Assembly: GCA_021234155.1 (NCBI GenBank)
Contig: JAJEKV010000668.1
Coordinates: 57,946 to 121,945 of the forward strand
Direction: 5' to 3'
Source of the DNA: Isoetes taiwanensis
Taxonomy: Eukaryota > Streptophyta > Lycopodiopsida > Isoetales > Isoetaceae
DNA length: 64,000 nucleotides
Shown: positions 11,390-23,934 of the stretch, one piece after another
Numbering within the stretch: position 1 is the stretch's first letter
Layout of the letters: each line of letters begins with the position of its first letter
Program-made: the position numbers and the translations under genes
Notes under the pieces: generated by a model
Told to the model about the DNA's origin: nothing
Seen by the model: only the letters and a program-made list of their open reading frames with translations
Database searches by the model: none

Positions 11390-12250
11390 CTTTGATGCCG
11401 TGGTGTGTGGTTAAAGCGCCTGCGCCAATTGCCCGCCCGCCTCCTCTCGCCCACTTAGTAAGTTTCTTCTCCACCACCCATGCGGGGAGCTTTGCAAGCG
11501 CGAGCTTACCATAATCATCCGGTGGTCGGCCGGCCATCCGTATTACCCGGCTTTATGAGCAGGAACAACCTTACTAACCATCCACTCTGGGGAGCCCCTC
11601 GCTTCGAGCACGGTTAATGATCACCGTCCCGGGGCCCTACCACAGATGGGCCACCCCATTTCAACGGCTTCGACTGCCCCGAAATCCTTTGCCTTGCCAT
11701 TCGCCGGATGCGAGACCCTGCTTGAACATCCTCCTACGTGAGTGCAGCACCTCTCCTACCTGATCAGGGACCTCGGCATTAGCTCTGGGGGGTCATATAA
11801 CTCCCAGATTGCATCCTTTGCTCCACACTTACATTACCGACCACCCTCGCTTCTTATATAACACCTACGCCAAAAGCTTTTGGCTCGCCATGAGCATGTC
11901 AAGCAGCTCCGGGTTTCGCCATGTATCTCCCCTTCTTGGCTTTTAGAAAGAGCTTATAGTCTTGCAGGGCCTGTGGCCGCAACTGTGGATCTATGACCAA
12001 GCGCAGCTGGCTCTTTAGAGCCTTGCAATCAGCATCAAACCACGGGTTCTCAGGAAAATGCGCGGTGTCCCTCCTTGGAGGGCCCTTCACTGCAAAGGAA
12101 GCCTCGGAAATGCAGAAGCGCCTTCACCGACCATGCTTTTTCTGTCTTGCGTTGTGTAGAAGCTATCAAACCCTCAGTAATTCCCGCACCAACCTTGATT
12201 CATACCGTCCCCCGCCTCGAGAAGGCGTGGGATGTGGGAGTCACAACATG

Positions 12251-13260
12251 ACATTGATTTGAACGAAATTGTGTTGGATGGCAATCTTGTTGGAGCTAGT
12301 GTCTTTGTCAGTTTAAAAGCTAGTGTCTATAAGTATGGGGGTAATATTCGTATTGTTTCATGGATGGTGCTAATTGCTATATATGAAGGGAAATGATGAG
12401 CACAATGATAGCTGGGCTTTAGCGGCAATTTAAAGAGCAATGCAATTTACAACATTGGGATAATGTCGTTAGGGCATGAAAAATTGCTAAAATTGTATCC
12501 ATCCTTTATAGCAGTAGTTGAAGTTGCATGAATCATTCATTGGCTTTAACGTGGAAGATTATTTCTTAGTTCCTAAGATTCAAGTGCTCTTAGTTGTCTC
12601 TTGCAGTTGGTTGGTAACCGACAATGTTTTGGGAGGAAAAAAGTATGCACAATTGGTTATGCTAGTAGTATAATAAAAGGATCCCATCTCAATATCCTTA
12701 TAAAAATTGTAAAGTTGACCATGCAAGCAACCTAGAAGATTTTGCAAAAGTCGGTGAATTGATATGCAAGATATTGATTGATTGCACTTGTTTATTGGTG
12801 ATCCTAGAGCTTGTACTATGGTATGCAAGATATTGATTGATTGCACTTGTGTATTGGTGCAAGGTCATCAATGGAGAACCATGGTCCAATTGTGGACCAT
12901 GTTTGGATCAAATTTTCCAATAGTGGATCAACACCATATCATTATCTCAATTCAAACCATTGAATGAATTGGATGTGGGTTCAATCTTGATCATCCAATG
13001 TTGATCCACGATAGGGTACTTGAGTGAAGCTTTCAAATTTATAGATAGGCTCATTTAGTGCGGACCCAATTTTATTTTCAAACACATTTCAGTTGATCGA
13101 TAAACATGGGTTAACATCGAGAACGTCACCATCTCATATTATATTTATGAACCATGCCCATAAACTAACTGATCCATTTATTGGATAAATATGATATATA
13201 ATTGCAGCAAATCACTCATCCTCAAACTATAAACCTAAGAAGCAAGGAATTGTTTTATAA
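12251..13260. repeat. Anonymous sequence with a 38-bp direct duplication
   Basis: No gene was seen. 12763-12800 and 12822-12859 are near-identical 38-mers (one mismatch) with a 59-base period, containing TATGCAAGATATTGATTGAT. Confidence 0.7.
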
Positions 13261-13340
13261 GAATAGAATAGAATAGAATAGAATATGATTTTATCGTCCA
13301 CGGGGACCAACTGGCCTATGGGACCAACTGGCCTATGGTG
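13261..13340 (-). mobile_element. Solo RTE-like LINE 3' end with (GAATA)5 tail
   Basis: A (GAATA)5 array (13261-13285) is followed by TTTTATCGTCCACGGGGACC and GGCCTATGG, matching the 3' block of the LINE fragment at 10545-10580. It is therefore a very short, 5'-truncated copy of the same family in the same orientation, ending in a different microsatellite. An internal 18-base duplication (GGACCAACTGGCCTATGG type) is present. Confidence 0.6.
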
Positions 13341-16300
13341 ATGATTACTACCATCACCATCTCATATTACATTTATGAACCATGTCCTAATCCGAGGGAT
13401 CCATTTGTTACTGTAAACCACCATTAAATGCAAAAGCTATTTGGCGGTGTAAGGCGAAATTTGTGCAAGGAAAAGCCATGTCATTTGATTTCGAGCTTGA
13501 TGTTATCTATGTCATTTAACAATTTTGTAATACCAGCCATCACCATCTCATTTTATCCAATTTTAATGAACCATGATCATAACTTGACTGATCTAATTAT
13601 TCTTGAGGACAAAGCCGGAATGATTATTCTTGAGGACAAAGCCAAAAATCATTTCATGCAATAAGGCAAAGAAATTGTAAATGGATAAACTATGTCAATT
13701 AATCTCAAGCTTGCTTTTCTTTATGCCCTTTACGAATTTTGTTATACCAGGCATTGGTAACGCAGATGCCAACAACACGCATTAGACCTATTAAAGCCAC
13801 TTCAACCTTTGCATCCTCGAGGCTTGATTGTGGTGACATGCCATTCGTTGCAACACCAAGCATAAACCGCCAAAGTTGCAATAAATATTAAACTTACCAC
13901 GCCGTATGCCATCCAAAGCTTTCTTAGCAACGTCCATCCAAAGCTTTCTTAGCAACGTCCACTGGTCTCATAAGGCTTGATGAAGAGGCTATTCTCTTTG
14001 TTATCTCTGGTTTGGCTTCATTTTCTGCAAAACCACTAAATTCGATCAAGATATGACCATGTATGCCAACATAGACCGAACCTTCTACATATATTTAGCA
14101 AAGATGAAGGATAGTACTTTAACAGGTGAGAAACTCTTATCTCCATTCTTGATCTATAAATATGCAATAAAAACGATTATGCACATCATAGATACAATTG
14201 GAATGTGTATATAAATGACCTTTAGCAATCCCCGATCAGGTATCCCCGGCATATCTTTGGAATGATTATTACTATACATCATAAGAATCATTATTGAACT
14301 AACAATCCTACTTAGCTTTGTGCTATGGTATGGAAAAATAATAGGATCTTTGGAATGATTATTACTATACATCATAAGAAGAATCATATTGACAATCCTA
14401 CTTGAAATTGCTAATCACGACAGTCTAGGTACATATGGTCTATTCTTGCTACAAAAGAACATAGTATTCTTGATAGTGATGACCGAACTTTTGACGGGGC
14501 TAGAAATCCAACAATATTGGAGAATTATTCGCCAAGAACTAAATGGTAAATCTAATGACAACACCATAAGTATAGGGGCAGAGAGAGCCCCAACAAAAGA
14601 CAATCTTTGAGGTGAGGTGGTATAATAGCAGGATAGAAAAGAATGCAATAGAAGGAACTTACTTATTTTGTGAATGTCGTTATAGTTTGAAACTCATTCA
14701 AGTGGTCTTGCTTTTAAACTTTGAGTCGGATATGAAGAGATGAATGCAAGGCCTAGTTAAAATCTCTTCTTTGAGTCTCAAATTGCTTTGCCTAGAATCC
14801 ATACAAAGTGTATAATTCCCATGCAATGCATTGACCGCAAAAGCAGGTCAATAGAAAATATTATTCTCGGTCCATTATCTCGATGCTTGGATTTCACCGT
14901 GTTTATGAATTGAAAGCCAAATCAAGAAAAGATCATTGCAGAAAGGAAAAAAAAAGGGGGAAATTTCTTCATTTGGAAATTACGGACCTAAACTAATAAT
15001 GTAATAATCGTGGTAAAAGTAGGTGCTCTTACCCAGGTTAACATTTACAATACGTAAGAAATTAACTTGTAGCAAACAGCGGAGCATAAGCAACTCCACC
15101 TGAGCTAGGCGATAGAAGCTCATAGTAGAAAGCCGAAAGCATGCATCCCGGCATGGATAAGAATATGTTCCTTGCATGCGGCATGCGAGAAAAATAAACA
15201 GAATATAGAGCCAACAAATGAAACCTCCTTTGGTCCTAGACAATTATCGGGGATATTTAACATGAAAATTATGGCGGGAAGATGGTTAACGAAAGTTATG
15301 GCAAGAAGATGGCTACCGCAATGCATGATGAAGCTGCCGTCCACAACACCGATTGACCAAAGTCCTTGCTGAAAGCATTAGGAACCTATTAGACCCATCA
15401 CCAATGCCTTGCAAGGATTTCAACCGGTCCAATGTCAAATATTCTACAAACTTTCACCATATTGCAAGAAAATCCGTAAATCAATCTTACCTTATGTTCG
15501 ACATAGGATTTTGAAAACAAATCTCACTTTTGCATTGAGAAGGCGGGCTCGGTAAACTTTTTTGCTTGAACAACAAAACTCGTCTACTTGCTAGCCCTTG
15601 GAAACTTTGGCTTCTTGCTTCTAGAAGTATTAAAGCTGAAGCAATGAACTTCATGCAACCCCCGATCTCTCTCAAGTCTTCGATCTCTCAAAATACACCG
15701 CCCGCATGCTCCATAGAATAATCCCAGCTTTTCTCCGCAAGCCAAAATCACCCTACCGTAGAAGCTTCTAATTTTGGGGACCGGATATCATACACAACAA
15801 CAATGTGCTTCCCAAGTTGCAACCCAAGCATCTAAATTTTGGGGACCGGGATATCATACACAACAAGCGTGCTTTCCCAAGTTGCAACCTAAGCGATTGA
15901 TTTGTTGCGAGAAAGTCTGTTAGGCTTATTGTGCAAAACCCATGAAACTCCTTTCAAAGATGTCGGTCAGCAAGACAAAATAATGTAAAATATTCTCCTC
16001 GATTTGTGGCTTGAAGATGTTCTTTACCCGGATCGGACATGCATCTTTGAGATGGAAAGGGCTAAATCGGGAACCATAAGAAAAAGGGAAATACCTATTC
16101 AGCGACAACTTAGGGCCGGATTTTGATAGCCAGGTATGAGGATCTTGATTATCAACGGTGTCTCTTGGCGGGCCGAGACTATAGAAGAATACGCTTAGGA
16201 AGTTGCTTTCATTAACGGAGAAATAACAAAGCGTAAACTACAAATTCAAGCTACATGCCTTATCACATGCCTTATCACCGGTGACAACACATGATCTTAA

Positions 16301-17405
16301 CAAAGGAAATCTAGGATCGGATTAAGCCATGCCCACGATTATATGTCTAAAAACACATCGATTTTTGAGCACGCAGGGGGTGCATGTGTGCATGCTAAGT
16401 ATCCGATTCGTGCATGTGTAGATGGCTTAGGTGGAATGAAAGGAGAAGTGTAGAAAATAAATTAGCACCAAAATTATGTCTCAATTTTTGGAGAATCGGG
16501 GATCTCTTTAGGGTGCCAAAACCTCTAAAATCATAGGAAATCGTTTAAAATAAATTCCAAAACATTTTTTTGGCTTGGGGCACGAAAATCCCAAATTAAC
16601 AAAGTAGATATCATCCTAATAACACAAGGTAGAAATAGGGGTGGCTTTGCAATCTTTCAGGCCCTCCCTCCTCGATATGAATTTGATAACAGAGGGGTTA
16701 CAGAGAGGGAAAGAGCCGGCAAGAATAGCTAGGAAGGGGGAAAAGCAGATTGATCACGCTTAAAAATTTTTGGGTGTTCCCCTGCCGGATTGGAACATTC
16801 AAAACTGGCCTCGACACCACCCGAGGCCTCCACCTCCATTTTAGGTGAAAATTCTTTGCTTGAAGCCGGGAAAAACCACATGTGGCCACCCATAACAAAC
16901 CGATCCCTCATTTCTGGTCAGAGATTAAATCTCGGCCGTTGGATCAAATTAGCGTTACTAGCCCTAACACATTATGACCCAAGTTTACTTTGTACATTCA
17001 CAACGAAATTTAAGAAAAAGCTAGGATGTTATGCACTCGGATGCATAAAATCCTAGGAAATTATGCAAGACCATGCATTATCGAGCATAGAAAAAGAAAT
17101 GAGCCATCACGGGATCTAGACTGGCCCGGTTTACTTCGAATGGCGTAAAACGGATAAGGTCCGCTTTTTAGCGGATTGCTCACCGGAAACAAAATCCCCG
17201 TGGTTGAAATTTAGGGATATGAAGCTCCCGCCACAGAGCAACACAAGACTCTAAACCGAAAAAAACGAGTTAAAGAAAACTTGAATGGCGAAAAGCGGAG
17301 CAAGGGGTCATTTTTTACGGATTGTCACCCAGGAAACAAAATCTGAGGCGCCTACATCGTTTCCCAGATCCAAAGGTAAATGCTCGGATTAGTTTGTTAT
17401 GGCGG
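13341..17405. repeat. Anonymous sequence with several small tandem duplications
   Basis: No supported gene. Visible duplications are a perfect 25-bp tandem pair at 13909-13933 / 13934-13958; an approximately 57-bp imperfect pair at 14253-14312 / 14346-14402; a 64/65-bp imperfect tandem pair at 15767-15830 / 15831-15895 (TTTTGGGGACCGG...CCCAAGTTGCAACC); and a diverged pair at about 17137-17200 / 17281-17345. ORFs are short and show no motifs. Confidence 0.7.
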
Positions 17406-17515
17406 AACGGCCTTCTCCCTCGTATGTTATGCTAAAAAAAAATTTCGGGCCATTTTGTGCATGGCTAAAATGGCCCTCAATTTTTTTTAGCATAACACAC
17501 TCGGGTTAGGCCGTT
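17406..17515. mobile_element. Small foldback (MITE-like) element
   Basis: A 110-bp imperfect palindrome. The left arm AACGGCCT...TATGTTATGCTAAAAAAA pairs with the right arm TTTTTTTAGCATAACACA...AGGCCGTT, and inner GGGCCATTTT / AAAATGGCCC also pairs. The loop is about 10 bases. No target-site duplication was recognised. Confidence 0.7.
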
Positions 17516-19470
17516 ATCCCTCTCTTAATGATGCCAAAAAACAAATTATACCCCTAGCCTAAACAACCTAAAGTAGGAACTAAAAAAATAATTATAGCCT
17601 AACATATTTTTCTATGTTACAACGATATGAATGCACAAAGGATAGTCATAAATGCCTTCAACCCAAACTTTCGGGCTTCATGTGACGAAAAACAGAAAAC
17701 AAACTTGTAAGCACGCGCGGACGTACGCGCACTACGCGCAATTGTAAGCTATCATGTTGGCCTGATCTCCGGCGAGCTAGAAGAGCAGCTCACAATGGAC
17801 TTCCTGGCGCCTAGATCTGCACCTTACAGTAAACAGCATGATAAGCTTTATAAACGATGGTTTGAGTATGCGGATTCTGGTACTACTTTGATTCCCTTTT
17901 AGTGTACCATTCTTCAATTGCTGTGAAGATTTTAGAGAACAGCTTATTTCTTCCAGCATTTATTTATCCCATTCCATGGATCTGAATCTCATAAATCTAA
18001 CTAATACTTCCCGATCTAACCAGCTTCTATGTCGGAACATCTCTTTATCACTATGATTAGCTGTAATTATTGTAGTTCTAGAACATGAACATGAAATTAT
18101 TCAATTGCTGTGTGGATTATTGTATCTTTAGGACTTAGTTGCTTCCCTCAATTGCTGTCCAGCATAGGATTTTTCTGGTGGAAACCCCTTTGTGCAAAAT
18201 TTTTAAAGAAGTGCCAGATCCTTTTACATGTCATAGATTGAAGTTAGTGCTGTTTGCAATCCGTGAAGTACAAGGAAATGGTAAATTTGAGCTGTTACTA
18301 TACTCTGTGGAATCTTTGACCCTTATGACAGAAGTGTTAAATGAGTCGCCTTTGCTTTCCATTGTCATAGATTTTTGATCAGTGCACTTCTTGCGAAGTA
18401 AAAGTTCTAAAATTAAATTCGACCTTAATTGACATCGAGGTCCTTCAAGTACCTTGTGCTATCCACATAGACACGCCATATAAATTTTTTTGTCAATGTT
18501 AGCATAGGAGGTGCGAAGGTAATGCCAGATAAGACTTAAACCAGAAAAAAGTCAAAACCTAATCTGGATGCCATTTATATATAGGTTGACAGAAATTATC
18601 TTTTACATTAATATGCCTGCTTTATTTCGTGTTATATTTATTTCAGCTCGGGTACTAATTTTGGGCTTATTGGGATTATAGATGGTGATGGACGCCTTAC
18701 CGGTCCAGACGCTGTCAAATTTTTCTCAATTTCCCGGACTATCAAGGTCAGACTTGAAGCAGGTAATTATACATGCCGTCAAAGAACTTCATCTTCTCCA
18801 TGTATCTTAGTTTTGTTGCCAAAAGAGAAAGCTTAATCTTCTCAATACTGCAGATTTAAATGTAATTTTTCCTTGCTATATGTATTTTTTAAAGCAGCAA
18901 TGCTTGAGATAAATGTATTTATGTGATAAACAGGTTTGGACTGCTGCTGATGCAAAAAGGCTAGGATTTTTGGTTTCAATGAATTTATGACAGCAATGCA
19001 GGTCAGGTACTTGAAAACCATTGTTCTCTTCCTTCTGTGGTAAGGTATATTTCCTCCATGCATGTCTATGTTAAAGGATGCACAGTTGCTTATTTGTAAA
19101 ATATAGGAATTTATGGTCTCATATAGCTTAAGAAGAGAGTTTGCATTGATATAAAAGCATAATGGAAACCTCTGCTGCCTGATCATTATGAACTTCTGCT
19201 GCCTTGGCAATTTAATCTAAACAAAGGATCATCATGACAAAGTCATTGGTGCCAGGATGTCGATATTTATCTAGATATTCAGTGTTACTTATTAAGATAC
19301 TGTTACATAAATGTACCAACTAAGTCTTGAGTCTCCTTGCAGATAATATCACTTGCTCAAAGTGGCATGGAAATTTCTGCTAACATGTTACAAAATCGAG
19401 GTATCTATTCTTTTTTTGTTATAGTGTAAATGTTAATTCTGTTTTGCCAATAAGTACCACATAATTGCAG

Positions 19471-20799
19471 CTGAAACAGATGAGAATAAGTTGAACTTTG
19501 TAATCCAAAAGGAGCTTGAACGAAATATAAGTTATTTCTAACTATGATAGCATTGGTTCAATGTCCAGACCACTTAATAAACTCCTCAGATGCAGCGTCG
19601 AAACCAAATCTCAAGCTAAGCAATTGCCTATGTAAGGCATGCTAGATGTTATTTTAGAAAGAATGGTATGGAAGTCATTGAGCACAAAAAGCATCAAGAA
19701 CAGAATGTTGAGCTTTCAGATAAAAAAAAACAAGAGCTTGTTTAAAATTCCTAGTGTTGATGCCTCTGCACAACCTTCAGACGTCAGCCAAAATGGAGAA
19801 GTCCATATGACATGCAATGCACTGAGGATTAGCTACAGCAGAGAAAAAACATGATTACAAAGGAGAGTTTATGGTTTCTAGGTTTCGGGATTCCTGTCTT
19901 TGTTAGTCTTGTAAAGCTTATTATGAAATAGATAGATAAAATAAAGTAGCATAATACCAAGCTGCCTTTTAGCCTGTATTAGTAGGCACCTGGGTCCAAC
20001 CATTTAATTATCCAATCTTCCAATCCGATTGGTATTTTGAAATCTTTTGTTGTAGTTTCTTTTTCCAGAATCTAGCATAAGTTCTCGAAAAAGTAAATTA
20101 CACATGACTATCAAACAGAGAAAAGAATGTACATACAGATACATTTTTACACACATTTTGATTCCCAGAAACCTATACATTGCCACACATATATATTAGA
20201 CATAGCTCTGAAACAGATCTGATGCAAAAGGGTTGAATGGAGGCAGAGCGTTTTGTAGGATTTTTGGGAGCTGGGTCAAAATGGAGCCATGGAGCTGTTT
20301 TGTGTATTTCAGGGCCTGTTAGGTGCTGCTAGGTTACTAAACGATGTGGGGAAACCTTTTGGCCTCTGAAAGCTTTGGCCCAACCAATTACCTGTTGGGT
20401 GTTTCACTTGTCGACTACAGTTGGGGGTGGTTGAAATTATGGCTAGATGCAATTGGCGCTTAGTAATGGATTTAGTGACATCACGACCACCATAAGTGCA
20501 AAACCACTTTTCATTTCCTTGTCAATATAGATCTAAGTCTGGTAATCTGATTTTGTAAGCATGTACCCATCTCTTATCATCAAGACATGGAGCATATGTA
20601 CAGGAATTTTAACGTGGAGAAATTGGATATTACCTGTTTTTCTTTTGTTTTGAAGCATTCTGGTTTTTATTATGGTCAAAAAGTTGTGAAAAGCAATTTT
20701 GTGGTCTTAAGGGGGCCATAACACAAAAAGTGAACCGTAGTTATTTATTTCCTGTGAGAATGAGCTTTGTTTTTATTTTTCCCATCAAAAAAAAAAAAA
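19471..20799 (+). pseudogene. Possible processed retrocopy inside EHD intron 4
   Basis: The intron between exons 4 and 5 is 1.46 kb and contains intron-free, exon-like coding pieces in shifting frames between about 19471 and 19850 ('ENKLNFVIQKELERNISY', 'YVRHARCYFRKNGMEVIEH', 'SVDASAQPSDVSQNGEV'). These are followed by about 930 bases with little coding look and an A13 run at 20787-20799. Coding, then UTR-like sequence, then poly(A) is the structure of a reverse-transcribed mRNA. I do not recognise the parent protein. Target-site duplications were not established. Confidence 0.4.
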
Positions 20800-21553
20800 T
20801 CATGTAATCTTGCAGCGTGGTTTTGCCATCATTGAGTACATCATTTCTGTTCTTCGCTTCAGATTTGGATCTACATTAGCCCACCAGTAATGGAGGGATT
20901 GGATGAGTTGATAATGGTATGCCTGCTGAAAGAGCATTATGCTACTTTACGCTTGATTTCTGTTGTTGGTATTTTGAATGTTCTGCCGCCCTCCTCATAA
21001 ACTAAACTCTGATGATTCTGCTATCTGTAAAATGCTTATTGCTTTTCCTATAACTTGGTTGATTAATTTATGGTTGATAGAATGCTCGTGTTTCTGCAAC
21101 CAATAGGCGACGCCTCTACAAATGGTATGAACATTGTGCTTTACTATTTTCTTGCTCTGGTTCTAAGGACATGTTTATTTCTTACCAATTTTAAGGCATC
21201 TTGCATAGTTGGCTTTTAGCATGTCAAGAAGCATCTCTTCCTGTTATTGCCATGTAAAGCATCTCTTGCGTGTGCAGTGTCCTTTAGTATGCATATCAGC
21301 ATTTTATATAAAGTATTTGTCAATTGTTACATCGATTCTTTTCCAACTTGAAATGCAATAACATCATTTGAAAATTCTTAGGTACTTCTCCTCAGTTACA
21401 AGCACAAACTGCAAAATGGTTTCAGAGAAAAAGCACCCGGAAGGTAAGATGCAAGAACAAAATTGAATGCATTTGGCTGTATTATATTGATTTTGGTATG
21501 AAGATGGAAGCCAATTTTTCTTGAAATCCGGACCCATAAAGCTCTGCAAACAA

Positions 21554-21650
<97 letters not shown>

Positions 21651-21651
21651 G
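21554..21651. repeat. (TTG)n microsatellite, about 32 units
   Basis: An uninterrupted TTG/GTT run of about 97 bases, directly seen. It gives spurious poly-Gln, poly-Asn and poly-Cys frames. It is likely to be length-polymorphic. Confidence 0.97.
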
Positions 21652-21735
21652 GGCCCTCCAAGTGCCCTTAAGAAGTCTTGAACACAAGATCTCATGGCTA
21701 CTAGTCATCAACGTTGTCTCAGGTTGGGAAAGTTG
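21554..21735 (-). mobile_element. SINE-like element with (AAC)n tail in EHD intron 7
   Basis: On the minus strand about 85 bases containing GTTCAAGAC, a fit to the tRNA-type B box GWTCRANNC, are followed by GGGCCC and about 32 AAC units (21554-21651 as GTT on the plus strand). A tRNA-derived head with a simple triplet tail is typical of some plant SINEs. The A box is only weakly recognisable and the 5' boundary is uncertain. Confidence 0.5.
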
Positions 21736-23934
21736 CCAGGAAAGAAAGAAAGAGGGGAAGAACTTTGTTATATTGACATCTATAAGAGATCTTTATGGTC
21801 TATGGGACCAAAATGTTGCGAATCTTGAAGATAAAAGAAAAAGTTCTGGTCTTGACTGTGAAAAGGACAAAGTTACTTAGAGTGGCATCTTTGGCCTTGT
21901 GCATCTGAAACTGGCAAAACTTCTATTCGGTCTTATGCAGGTGAAACTGGGAAAGTCTGTTCTTTGGTGTTTGCCAGGGGAATCCCTTATTTTCTCTGGC
22001 CACCTTCCGGCCTGTTCTGCTTCCTTTTTGCCTTTTTAGCTTGTTCTATAGCTTCACGCCTTTTATACTAAGGTTCCTTATGTTCTGATGTCAATGAAGG
22101 AGGATATTCCCTATTTGTCTTGGTCTTCGTTCACCATGGGTTCACAAAGTTTCCTTGTCATAATAGTATATCAGCATAAATGATGTAGGTTTTTTAAGAG
22201 ATAATAAACTTCGTCTTATGTTTAGAGAAATTGCTCAGATTTAGCAGCACCTAAGTAATATACATTTCTTCTTCTTAGTCCATCTGTTTGAGAGGAGGTG
22301 CTGCAGGTTTCAAAAAAGATGAATATTTAAATATCATATGGCCCAGCGAGGAATTCAGATGAATTGAAGCAATTAACTTTTATACTTTTTATGTAGACTA
22401 CTCTTTATAAAGAGTTACCTTTGTCATACAAAAATATCTTGGCGTAAATGACTCTTTGACTGGATCGTGTTGTGTGTTTAGGTTTCCCAAACCTCAGTAA
22501 CTTCTGTTATTGATGGTCTGAAGAGGCTTTATCTAGAGAAGCTAAACCGCCGAGGTTACCTATAAGTTCAATGACTTCAGACGCCAGTTTTGTAAGTTTT
22601 TGGTATCATGTGTCTTATATGCAAATGCTTGTTTTAATTTGGTGACAAAGAATCAGATAGAGGATTGAAGTTAGAATCAGAAAATCTAATGCAAGAAAAT
22701 ACATCAACTAGAATCTGGCAACATCTCCGCTGACGGCCTAAAATTTACTTCTGTTTATTCAAATCATAGCCTGCCGCATGTTTTAAATGTGCGTTAGGAG
22801 TCGCTTCAACAGAGTGTTGAAAATTGATGCAGACGAAAGTGACTTTGATGCAAAACCAATGGTTATGCTGTTGGGTCAATATTCCACGGGAAGACCACTT
22901 TCATCAAGCATCTTTTAAAGACAAGCTATCCAGGTATTGCCATAAATATCCGATATCTTTGCATGCTTTCTGGTATTTAAGTGCTTTTTCATGTAGGTGC
23001 ACATATATTGGCCCAGAACCCACGACAGACCCATTTGTTGTCGTCATGGTAAGTCCATCCATCTCCACCCACCTTAAAAGTGCGTTTCAAGTATTGTTAA
23101 ACGTTGATTACATTTTACTCTTTTTACTTACCTATTTGAGTATGTTCCTTGATAATCTTTAATGTTGCAATATGACATTCAAACTACCAGGGACCAAATG
23201 CTAGTTTGTCATTGGTCTGCCTCTTATTCAAGGTTAAAACCATGATAATTTGCAATAAAGATCATCTCTGGAAAACTTCTCAACATTATAAGAGTGCCAG
23301 CTTCAGGACACATCAGCTCATTCATTTTTGCAGTCTGGTGCAGATGAGCGAAGCATCCCAGGCAATACAATTGCAGTCCAGGCTGACATGCCTTTTAGTG
23401 GTTTAACAAGATTTGGAACAGCATTTCTCTCCAAATTTGAGTGCTCTCAGATGCCACATCCTGTAAAGTAACCAGTTTGAAATATGCAAATGGTCGTTTT
23501 TTTTATTTAAATAAGCTAAATAAGGGAATTTCTCTGGGCAGTTGTTAGAACATGTTACGTTTGTTGATACACCTGGTGTATTGTCTGGTGAAAACAACGG
23601 ACACAAAGAAGCTATGAATTTACAGGTTACAGAATGGTTTGCAACAAAATGCATCTCTCATTCTACTGCTTTTTGACCCACATAAACTTGACATCAGTGA
23701 CCTAATTCAAACGGGTTATTGGATCTTTACGTGGCCATGACGATAAAATCCGAGTTGTTCTTAATAAAGCTGACCAAGTTGATACTCAACAGGTATGTAT
23801 GTGTTAACAAATTTGTGGATTTGTATATTCTATGTCTGCATTCTATTTGTGCAGCTTATGAGAGTGTACGGCGCTCTAATGTGGTCACTTGGGAAGGTTC
23901 TCAACACGCCAGAGGTCATGCGCGTCTATATTGG

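Larger units (their letters stand above)
10521..12250 (-). mobile_element. RTE-like LINE fragment, internally deleted and split by a MITE-like insertion
   Basis: Non-LTR reverse transcriptase remnants read right to left. 11899-12090 holds a pre-RT segment ('PENPWFDADCKALKSQLR'). 11390-11560 holds the first RT blocks ('TKWA', then the 'HHG' that precedes DHIF in this family). 10692-10828 holds 'TDHIFTSRVLMEASR', 'YCCFVYFKTAYDTVPRD' and 'LWQRL'; the catalytic Asp of the usual FxKAFDxVPR is kept as TAYDTVPR. The YADD half of the RT is missing: after 'LWQRLQEM' the sequence jumps to the 3' end and a (TTCC)n tail. Several frames are needed. The family is inferred from the RT blocks and the microsatellite tail. 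Confidence 0.8.

Noticed and set aside
18842-19210. 122-codon minus-strand ORF
   Set aside because: It is antisense across EHD exon 3 and its flanking introns; no motif.
21364-21880. Long poly-Gln, poly-Asn and poly-Cys reading frames
   Set aside because: They are the three frames of the (TTG)n microsatellite and its complement inside an intron, not proteins.
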